Position numbers and translations under genes: made by a program. Below the pieces are notes generated by a model. It did no database searches and was not told the DNA's origin. It saw nothing but the letters and a program-made list of their open reading frames with translations. From assembly GCA_001548435.1 (NCBI GenBank), contig AP017308.1:186001-250000 (forward strand): a stretch of 64,000 nucleotides of DNA, given 5' to 3'. Source of the DNA: Leptolyngbya sp. NIES-3755 (lineage in GTDB: Bacteria; Cyanobacteriota; Cyanobacteriia; Leptolyngbyales; Leptolyngbyaceae). How positions within the stretch are numbered: position 1 is the stretch's first letter; each line of letters opens with the position of its first letter. Below are positions 25,193 through 37,100 of the stretch, piece by piece.

Positions 25193-28100
25193 GTGGAACT
25201 CAATCAAGCAAATCGCTTGCAATCCTCATTGTTAGCAGAACAAAGCTTACTAGGAGCGCATCCTTTGAGCATTCCACTGAGTAACACCTTTGTCTCTGGA
25301 CAATCTTTGTTTGCTCGATCGTATAATTCATTGGCTGAATCTCGATCGCTGGTCATTGTGGATGGCGCATTCGCAACCGATGAACAACTCTTAAAAGCGA
25401 TCAACTCAGATCAAGAAGCGATCATCCTCGATCCTTCTCAGAATGGAATTGATCAGATTAGTAGCATTCTGGCTCAATATCAAAACCTTGATGCCCTGCA
25501 CATCATTTCACATGGTCATGCGGGATCATTGCAGCTTGGTTCGACTGAACTGAATCTTGAAACGCTCGATCGTAATGCGGCACAGTTAGCAAGCTGGCAG
25601 AATGCCTTGACTCCTGATGCCGATGTGCTGCTTTATGCGTGTAATGCGGCATTGGGAGCACAGGGAAGCTTATTCATTCAACGTCTAAGCCAAATTATTG
25701 GAGCAGATATCGCCGCCTCAGATGATATTACTGGCAGTCAGAAGCTCAATGGAGATTGGACGCTTGAAGTTAGCACTGGAGACATTGCCGCAAAATTAGC
25801 GATCGACAACACTGCAATCTACGATTCAACACTGGCAGCAATCTCATCCGATGTCGTGCAAGGACTCAAGACTGGATTGCAGCAGTTTGCTACCTGGAGC
25901 GATCGCATTGAAACCCTCTCAGCATTCACTGGAAAGATCCCGGTTGTGGGTGAATCGATCGCAGAAGTGATCGACATTAGTTCATTGCTCAAAAATCAGT
26001 TGGTCGATCCGTTGGTGAACTATCTAGATACAGATGCTACACCAACCGTTGAAGAACTGACCAATCGAATTAGAACTCTGAGTGCAACCGTTGGAGATCT
26101 AACATTCACGCTCGATCCGAATTCAATTGCAAGTGCCCTATTAGGCAGAGATTTGAGCTTTAGTCTAAAGTTTGAGGCAACTCGCACGATCGCGACTGAT
26201 TTTGACTTGGGAGAGCAAGCAGCAACGGATTTTGGTGTGAAGCTGAATGGCTCGACCTCAGTTGATCTCACTGGAAAGGTTGTATTTGATTTCACGTTTG
26301 GCTATAACACGACGAGTGGATTAGCTCCTTCGGAAGCGTTCTATGTCAAATTCAATGAACTTTCTGCAAGCGCGATCGCACAAGCGAACAATCTCAACGT
26401 TGGCTTAGAAGTGGGCTTCCTCGGTGCATCGGTACAAAATGGTAGTCTTAGTCTCGATGCCACTCTTGCAGCAGAATTCAACGATCCGAACGAGGACAGT
26501 AAGTTAACGCTGGACGAATTGCAGGAAACTTCGATTACGACGCTTGTATCACTCACGCCTACAGGTGTACTGAATGTTAATCTCCCAATTTCAGCCCAGT
26601 TTGCAGGATTGTCGATCGCAGGAACACCGACGCTTACTATCTCCGACGCGAACGTATTCACAGGCGACCTTCCCAGCATTAATGTTCAAAACTTTGCCGA
26701 ACTTCTGAAGTTCAAGCAGCTTACTCCTGCGGATGTGGTAAGTCTAATTCGGCAAATCGGCGGCGCACTGCAAAACATCTCAGCAGGATTAAACCCAGAG
26801 GGAGGCATTCCGTTCCTCAAAGAGAGCATTGATACTGTTGTTGATTTCACCCAGATTATTGATAATCTCGCCAACGGCTTCTCTGAGTTCAACACGATTC
26901 AAGAGTTAGTTGATGAACTCGTTCGATTAACAGGGTTGGACAAAGCGGGCATTGATGCAAAATATGATGCCGCCAAGAATGCGATCACGTTCAACATCGA
27001 GAAGAGTGCAGAATTTGAAAAATCCGTCGAATTTGACTTTAGCAAAGACATCGATCTGTCGATCGCGACTTTGAATCTTGCGGGAGGTGCAACGGGCAAA
27101 TTTAGCGCGAATGCAGGCTTTGAGTTAGGAATCGGAATCAGTCTCGATTTGCCGGGGAATGGAGCAAGCTTTAGTGAACGATTGTTCTTCACCTCAAACA
27201 GTCGCATTTTTGCAGATGCCACGATCAGCGCTGATGATATCAGTCTTTCCGCAGCGATCTCGATTCTAGAAATTGGAATTGCGAATGGAACTGCATCTTT
27301 AGGGTTGGATGCTTCAATGGGTCTAAAAGATCCAACCGCAAATGATTTAGGAATTACGTTGAAGGACTTGCTCAACAACGCGGGTTCCTTAAGCACGATC
27401 GTTGATCCGAGCTTTACGGTGTCGGGCAATGTAATTTTACCGATCTCGGTCGAGGGACTATCCGATTTTGGTCTAGAACTCGGAACACAGTCACAACTCG
27501 CACTCGGATTTGTACTCGATCCATTGACGAAATCGCTTGATACGACTGCAACCGCAACTGGATTTAGTGAAATTGTCGATCGCTTTAAAAATTTCTCAGC
27601 CAAAGACGTTCTGCGATTGGTGGGTAAAGCGATCGACTTTTTACTTGATGAAGATAACAAAGCACTCAATACTAAACTTCCATTAGTCAATCAATCGCTG
27701 AATGAGCTACTTGGTTTCCTTGACCCAATTCAGCAAGCTTACGGTGAAATTCAAGACAAGCTAGAAGGCATCAAATCTCTACTGTCCAACAAACTCACTG
27801 CAATTCGGACAGAGCTAACCAAACCAGCATTTGCGAATTCACTTTCTGAAGATGAAAGCGATCGATTGTCTCAAGCTCTGAGTCGATTAGAAGCCGCAAT
27901 TCAAAGAATTCCAACCGGGGTCGATGCACTGGGAGAGATTCCTGCTCCCGTCATTAGCCAGATGGGAGAGGTTCGCCGACTGTTGAACAACTTACCAACC
28001 ACAGTTGATAAAACAGCAATCAAAGCTGCATTCAATGGAGTCGCGGCAGAAATTCCTTCCGCACAAACGATCGCGAAATTTATCTTTGAAGCATTTGGCT

Positions 28101-31100
28101 TTGATTTTCCAGAATTTGGATCTGCCATTACAGACGTTCGCGATGATTTCAGTACTGCGATCGATTCCTTAACCGGAGCGGATACTGCTGATCTCGAAGT
28201 TGCTTTGGCACTGATGGATCAAGGCATCAATCAAAGCAATCCGTTCATGATGGCACAGTCGTTTAATGGATTAAAAGCTGCAATTAAAACGCTTTCTAGT
28301 AGCTTATCGACCAATGATCTCAACACGCTGAATACGGTTCTAGCAGACTTCTCGAAAGCACTGCCTCAAAGATTTTCACTGTCGTTTAGCGACGATGGCG
28401 AACTGCTCTTTGGATTTGACTATGACATTGCTCAATTCGAGAAGACAGACATTCCGCTTAACTTCTCCTTAGAAGATCAAGGCGTATCAATTCCGATCGA
28501 CTTCCGCACCGAAGGTAAGATCGACATGTTCCTAGGTGCAAGTCTGAGTCTCGGATTTGGCTTAGAATTTCTCACCACTTCTCCATTCGTTCAACCCTTT
28601 ATTCAAGCTTCAACTGGATTAGAATTGTATGCCAAATTCAATGTTGCTAACTTTGGCGCAACAGTTGGAATTGGTGGCGTTGAGGCAAGCTTAGGGAATG
28701 GTCAAGGAACGCTTTCACTTCAAAATGGTAATGATCCTGCAAAATTCAAAGTTGGACTAAAAGACCCAGACAGCGATGGTAAGATTCTGTTCTCGGAATT
28801 AGGACTGAATAGCATTGAGTTCACGACCGAAGGCAGAATTGATGTGACTTTACCGATCGCGCTTGCAGGTGTAGAAGTCGGTGATGTCATTGCTGAAGTT
28901 CCTGATCTCAAAGATTTTAGTACTTTCAAACTCGAAACCACTGGACTTTTAAACAGTCTCTCAACAGGTAAGCTCGACTTAAACACACTGTTAACCGGAG
29001 TTGATCTGTTCTTGGCAGTGTTGCAGAAAGGACTCGAAGGCGATGTTCTGAAGCGTTTACCGATCGTTGGAAAAAATCTCGATCTCGGTGGTGCAGGTTC
29101 GTTTATCAAAGACTTGCGTGAAGAGTTCCTTGCTCCACTGCGCGAATTTGTGAAGTCTGGACCGACTCAGATTGAAGAAGCAATTCAGAAAATCATCTAC
29201 GACAACCTCAATCCACTGGGCATTCTCATTCTCACGGATGATAACGGTGATGGTGCGATCGACTTCAAAGATGTCGCAGTATCCGTAGACATCAACACTG
29301 GAGAATTAACGATCGACTTCCGCATCGGTGGAACAAGCACCTTTGAAACGGATTTTGATCTCGGTTTAGAAGCGTTTGTCTTTGATTTCAAAACTTCAGG
29401 TGGCGTTGAACTGTCTCTCGGCTACGAATTGCAACTTGGATTCGGCATCAATCTCACAGATGGTTTCTTCCTGAGAGTTCCACAGAACGAAGCCGACTTT
29501 AAGTTCGATCTTGGAGTTAACCTGAAAGATGGAACCACGATTTCGGCTGATCTTTTCTTCCTGAATGTTGCTGCAACCAATAAATTCCTCAGTGAAGCTG
29601 CCGACGATAGAGATTACAACCGAGACGGCGATAAAACCGACGAATTCCAAACCGGAATCAATGGTGAAATTGGATTTGATTTGGTTGATCCGAATGATGA
29701 TGGTAAATTATTGCTCTCAGAACTGCGAGAAGTTAAAGTTGCAGCAACACTGAATACGAGTGCTGTGATTTCGCTCAATCTGCAAGCGGGTGTCGGTCAA
29801 GCAGATAGTCCTTTACCAAAAATTAGTGCCGATCTGTTTGTTGAGTGGTCATTTGAGAAAGGATTTGGAGCCGCTGCGGGTGCAGGTGAATCCAAAGCAC
29901 CGATCGTCTCCCTGAACAATCTGGGCTTAGATTTAGGCGACTTCATGACTCGTGCGATCAAGCCACTGCTTCAGAATGTGAATGAGTATCTGAAGCCGAT
30001 TCGCCCGGTGTTGGATTTGATGGAGAAAGAGCTTCCAGGAATCTCTGATCTCTCGAAAATGGTGGGTCGTGGTCCTGTCACCTTTATCGATGCAATTCGG
30101 CTCTTTGGTCGTGGCGGAGAAACGATCGCGAAATGGTTAGAAATTGTCCGATCGATTGATTCATTCATCCAAGAATCTGCCGAAACCGAAGGCAATATCT
30201 TCATCAACTTCGGCGACTTCGACTTTACTCAAGACCTACGGAAATCCGGTGAAATTGAACTCAATAGCGGCAGTTTCAGAGGTGGAGTTTCCAGTGTTGA
30301 TGATTCACTCAATCGCCTTCAAAGTGGTACAGGCACAGGAACGGGAACAGGCAGCACTGGCGCGATCGGTAAGCTCAAAGGATTGTTTGGTAAACTTCGC
30401 CAGATTGGTCTTGACTTCCCACTGCTGAGCAATCCCGCCAATGTTCTCGGCTTATTCACCGGGAAAACAGTTGATCTCGTCACTTGGAAGATTCCAGAAC
30501 TGAAAGCAGAACTTTCCTTCTCTCAAAGCTTTGGTCCACTGATTCCACCGATTCCATTATTTGCCAACATTGGAGGAAGCTTAGGAATTGCTGCTAACTT
30601 CTCGATCGGCTTTGACACTCGTGGAATTCAGCAGGGCAACTTCCTCAACGGCTTCTATTTTGGCGATCGAGCAAATGTATTCACTGGCGCGGATATTGCA
30701 GAAGTTTCTCTGTTTGCAACCTTCACCGCAGGCGCTTCATTGTCCGCCGTTGTGGCTCAAGCTGGAGTCGAAGGCGGTATTCGAGCAAACATCGGTGCAA
30801 ACTGGAGCGATCCAAACGATGATGGCAAACTCTATCTCGATGAACTGCTATCGACTCCGATCGAGTGCGTATTCGATCTCTCTGGTTCTCTGACTGCTTT
30901 CCTGAGAGCTTACGGACGGATTGGAATTGATACGTTCCTCTTCGGCTTTATTACCCTGTTTGAAGCTGATATTACGATCGTAGAGGTCACACTATTCGAC
31001 TTTAATCTCAGTTGTGAAGAGCGAGCAAAGCCTCCGATCCTAGCCGCAGTCGAGAATGGTGTGTTGAAACTGAATATGGGCGATCGCGCTTCACTACGCG

Positions 31101-34100
31101 GTGAGGGTCAAACTGATGGCGATGAAAGCTTCACCTTAAAGCAACTTGAACCCGGTAAGATTGAAGTCACTTTTGCAGGTCACACCCAGGTTTACAGTGG
31201 TGTTAATTCGATCGAAGGAAATGGCGGAGCAGGCAACGATGCAATTCTTCTAGATGATTCAGTAACAGTAAATGCAACACTCAGAGGCGGTGACGGCAAC
31301 GATCGACTCAGAGGCGGCGTAGGCAATGACAACATCTTTGGAGGTCTGGGTAATGATCAGTTAACAGGCGGTGCAGGCAACGACACGATCGAAGGTGAAG
31401 ACGGCAATGATCAATTGATTGGCGGTGAAGGCGAAGATACGCTACGGGGTGGAGCAGGCAACGACAACCTATCCGGTGATACAGGCTCGAATGATGCTGC
31501 GATCGCATTCAGAGACATTCTTGATGGTGGAGCGGGTAGCGATAACATTCGAGGCGATGCTGGAGACGATGAAATCATAGGTGGTGCAGGTTTTGATGTT
31601 CTCTTTGGCGGGCGTGGCAATGACACCTTGCGCGGTGGCGATGACAATGACTTGATCGAAGGCGGCGCAGGCGCAGATCAACTCTTCGGAGATGCGGGAG
31701 ATGATGCGCTGTACGGAGATTCCACGACTGCTCCAGATGCCGCTCAAGATGGCGATGATGTGATGCGAGGGGGTAGCGGCAACGATACGATCGAAGATCT
31801 CACAGGTAACAATCAATTGTTCGGTGATGATGGCGATGATCAGCTAAAAGCAGGCAGTGGAACTGACTATCTAGAAGGCGGTACTGGTAGCGATAAACTC
31901 TGGGCAGGTAGTGGCGGCGATCGACTCATCGGAGGGAGCAGTACTGCAACTGCTGGAACTTTAGATGGCAGCGATGAACTGTACGGAGAAGCGGGCAATG
32001 ATATCGCGATCGGAGATCATGGCTCGATCGCGAACAATGGTACAGTCACTCTCATCGGTGGAGCGGGAGCCGATAAGCTCTATGGTGCAGATGGTAATGA
32101 TGTCATGTTCGGTCAAGGTGGCGATGACTTGATCGAAGGTGCAGCGGGCAATGATGCACTATTCGGAGGTCAAGGCACAGATACCTTACGCTCTCAAGAA
32201 GGAGATGACTATCTTGAAGGCGGTGCAGGTAGCGACATTATCAATGCGGGAATTGGTAATGATCTCGTTGTGGGTGGTTCTTCAACCTATTTGCCTGAAG
32301 GGGGTGCAGATGGCGCTGATACAATCACTGCCGCAGAAGGCAATGACATTGTTTTGGGTGATGATGCTCGTGTGCTGAATACTGCGGGTCAAGCGGTAAT
32401 CTCGATCGCACAAATGAGCACGATCGAAACCAATGGCGGCACTGGAAATGATACGGTCTTTGGCGGTGTTGGTAATGACATTCTCTTTGGGGGTGGCGGT
32501 GCAGATAACCTGATCGGTGATGCCGATGGCATTAGTGGCGATGACATCATTGTTGGGGATGAAGGTAGCTGGAGTGCAACTCAAATTCGTGCGATCGCAG
32601 GTTCTGGTGGTGCAGATACAATCACGGGCAGCGGCGGTAATGATATTCTTCTCGGTGGCGATGGTAACGATACCATTTCAGGTGATTTAGGCGAAGATAT
32701 CTTACTCGGTGATAACGGTCAGGTCACACGGACTCAAGCGGGTGTCGTCACGCGGATTCAGACCACGAGCGCGAATAGTGGCGGCAATGATACGTTGTCG
32801 GGTAATGACAATGCAGATGTAATTCTAGGCGGTTCTGGTGACGATACGATCGCAGGTGGAACTGATGATGCGATCGACATTCTACTCGGTGACAATGGCG
32901 CGGTTGTTCGTGCAGATGGTAGCCCCGAAGCCAATGACATCTTCTCCACTGATGAAAGCATTGGGGGTCAAGATACCATCACAGGCGGTTTAGGCAATGA
33001 TGTGATTGTTGGCGGTGCGGGAAGCGATCAACTATCCGGTAACGAAGGTAGTGACATTGTGATCGGTGACAGTGGTTACATGACTCGAAATGCAACAGAT
33101 AGCATTGAAAGCATTGAAACTCGTGTGTCTACTCAAGGAGGCGATGACACGATCGCTGGTAATGATGGTGATGACATTCTGATTGGTGGAGCCGCGAACG
33201 ACACGATCAATGGCAATGCAGGTTTAGATATCCTGATCGGGGATGGAGCACGAGTCACTTTAGCGAATGGAACCGTTTTAAGAGTTGCAACGGCTGAACC
33301 GACCGCAGGGGGTAACGATACACTGAGAGGAGATGCAGGTGCAGCAATCATCCTAGGTGGTACAGGCAACGATACGATCGAAGTAAGTACCGAGAACATC
33401 AATGATATTTTGCTCGGTGATAACGGTGTCGTTGTGTTTGCAGATGGTAGCCCAGAAGCAAATGATATCTATTCAACTGATGCAGGAAATGGTGGAATTG
33501 ATACGATCGCGGGTGGACTTGGTAATGACATTATCATTGGCGGTGCAGGCGGTACAGATCAATCCGGTGCAGACGGCGATCAACTGCTAGGCGGTGAAGG
33601 AAATGATGTCGTACTGGGTGATCATGGTTATGTCACTCGCAACGGTTCAAACGTCATTGAAAAAATCGAGTCGAGGTTCCCAGATAAAGGGGGCGACGAT
33701 ACGATCGAAGGTAATGCAGGCGATGATGTTATCTTTGGCGGATTCGGAAATGATGAGATCACAGGCGATACAGGCGATGATGTGATCCTGGGTGATAACG
33801 GTGTTCTCAATTATTTCGCGAATGGCAATACATCCATCACGATTGGAACCAACAATCCAAGCTTGGGTGGAGATGACCTGATCGAAGGTAACGAAGGCGA
33901 TGATCTGGTCTTCGGGGGTGCAGAAAATGATACTCTCTTCGGAAATCTTGGTGAAGATATCTTGTTTGGAGATCATGGTTTCATCAACATCGATCGCACT
34001 ACAAACGAGATTGATTTAATTCGCTCAGTAAGCCAAGAGTTAGGCGGAAATGATGTTATCCAAGGCAATGAAGAAGACGATCGCATTCTCGGTGGTGCTG

Positions 34101-37100
34101 GAAATGATGACATTCAAGGTAACACTGGCGATGATGCGATCTTCGGTGACAATGGAGAATTTAGCTATATTGCAAGCCAACAAGCCCGCGAAATCATTGC
34201 GAGTAATGCACCCGAAGTAGAAGGCGATGATGTCATTACAGGGAATGACGGAGACGATCGTATTCTCGGTGGTGCGGGTGATGATGAGATTCAAGGCAAC
34301 CTGGGGCAAGACACGATTCTAGGCGACAACGGCATCCTGGCTTACGAACTCCAAGAAAACAATGAACTGCTTGATGTCGTTCTTACAGTTGCGCCAGAGA
34401 TGGGTGGCAATGATGTGATCACAGGCGATGAAGAGAACGATCGCATTCTCGGTGGTGCGGGCGATGATGAAATTCAAGGCAATACCGGAGACGACATCAT
34501 TCTGGGTGACAATGGACTGTTGAGCTACAGAATCGTGCAAAATACGCCCATTCTCACAACCATTGAGACAGATGCACCGGAGATTGGCGGAAATGATGTT
34601 ATCGAAGGGAATGAAGGGAACGATCGTATTCTCGGTGGCTCTGGAAATGATGAAATTCAAGGCAACACCGGAGACGACATCATTCTGGGCGACAATGGAA
34701 TCCTGCCTTATCAAGTGGTGAACGGTAACAATGCTCTCACTAACATCACGACGACTGATTCTGAGTTTGGTGGCGATGACCTGATCGAAGGAAATGAAGG
34801 CGACGATCGCATTGTTGGCGGCTCAGGAAATGATGAAATTCAAGGTAACACAGGCAAAGACATTATCCTGGGTGATAACGGGGTTCTAACTTATCTGAGC
34901 GACCAGAATCCGAATACGTTAGATACGATCGAGGTTCTTTCCCCAGAAGTTGGTGGAGATGACATCATCACAGGCAATGAAGAAGATGATATTGTCATTG
35001 CGGGAGCGGGCAACGATCGTGTCACTGGAGATGCTGGAAATGATGTTCTGGCGGGCGATAACGCGCAAATCACCTTAGAGACCGGCAAGATTCGTCTGTT
35101 GACTAGCACCTCTCCAGAACTTGGGGGCGATGACACTATCTTTGGGGGAGATGGAGTTGATCTGATTCTGGGCGGATTTGCACAAGACAGCCTCTACGGA
35201 GATGCAGGTGACGATCGCATCTTAGGCGATAACGGTCGATTTGACTTTGCGTTTGCAGGCGATCAAAGGGTTGCTGCCGATAGTGACTTATCAACCTTGG
35301 ACATCATTACGACCACTGATCCAAACTTGGGCGGGAATGACATTATCTATGGAGGTACAGGCGAGGATCAACTACTCGGCGGTACAGGTGAAGACTTCAT
35401 CGCGGGAGATAATGGCATTGATCCAAACATTCTGGCTTCTGGAGAATGGTCGATCGCAGGTCAAGGTGATTTTAATAACGACGGACGAGAAGATTTAGTC
35501 TGGCGCAATCGAATTCGCGGTGATGTTGCAGTTTGGTTGATGAACGGTAAGTCAGTTCTGGATGTCGGAATCGTAGCGCCAGGGATACCGCTGAACTGGA
35601 CGATCGAAGGCGTTCAAGACTTGAACAATGATGGCAAAGCCGATCTCATCTGGCGCGATCAAACTCAAGGTGGCGTTGCAGTCTGGCTCATGGATGGCAA
35701 GCGCGTGATTGATGGTTCATTAGTACCGAGCATTCCACTCAATTGGACGATCGGTGGAATTCAAGATCTGAACAATGATGGTAACGCCGATCTCATCTGG
35801 CGCGATCAAATCCAAGGTGGCGTAGTCGTTTGGTTAATGGATGGCAAGAATGTCATCGATGGCTCATTTATTTCAAGCGTTCCACTCAACTGGTCAATTT
35901 CACAAATCGGTGACTTGAACAATGATGGCAAAGCCGATTTAATCTGGCGCGATCAACTCCAAGGGGGCGTAGCAGCCTGGTTGATGGACGGTAAGAACGT
36001 CATTGATGGTTCACTGGTTCCAAGTATTCCGGTCAACTGGTCGATTTCGCATATCGGTGACTTGAACAATGATGGCAAAGCCGATTTAATCTGGCGGGAT
36101 CAAGCTCAAGGTGGCGTAGTCGTATGGTTAATGGATGGTAAGAACGTCATTGATGGTGCATTCGTTTCGAGTGTTCCGCTCAACTGGACGATCGAGGCGG
36201 TGGGCGATGTGAACAACGACAGCAAAGCCGATTTGATCTGGCGTGATCAACTCCAAGGTGGGGTTGCAGTCTGGTTAATGGACGGCAAGACTGTGATCAA
36301 TGGGTCATTAATTCCAAGCATTCCGCTCAATTGGTCAATTCAGACGGTTGGAGATTTGAACAATGATGGCAAATTAGACATCATCTGGCGTGAACGCAGT
36401 GGAGATGCGGTGATCTGGATGATGAACGGGATCAATGTTCAAGATGCTGCTTTCTTTAGTGAACGATTGAGCGCGACATCTGATAACACCCTTCCATCGG
36501 ATGACTTACTCATGGGTGATCATGGGATTGTGTACCAAGCCCTACAACGCGATCGCAATTACATTTCGATCAATACTCAAGCCTCTGAAGGTGGCGGTAA
36601 TGATACTCTCTATGGCGATCAAGGCGATGATATTCTGCTCGGTCAGCAAGGCAATGATGATCTGAATGGCAATGATGGCGAAGATGATATGATCGGCGGT
36701 CACAATGTGATCGGGGGCGCGGATGGCGACGATCGGATGGATGGTGGCGCGGCGGCTGATGTGATGATCGGAGACAATGGCACGATCACTCGCCGATTAG
36801 TCAATGGAACTTGGCAGCGATATGTTGCACCGTTTAACAGTGTGATTCGAGATGTGACTCGGTTTGATGATGTCGATCGAATTGGTGGGAATGACATCAT
36901 GAGCGGCGGTTCTGGAGATGACATTATCCAAGGACAACGCGGTGACGATCGCATGGATGGCGGTGCTGGGGATGATGAACTGTACGGTCAGCTTGGAAAT
37001 GACTTTATTACAGGCGGCGAGGGTCAAGATACGATCTTGGGCGATGTAGGTCTCATTTCCCGCGACTACAATCCAGACGGTACAGCCAGAGTGAACTTGA

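Noticed and set aside
31308-34714. Series of minus-strand frames of 60-131 codons within the giant gene
   Set aside because: They are antisense shadows of the Gly/Asp repeats with repetitive, non-protein-like composition.
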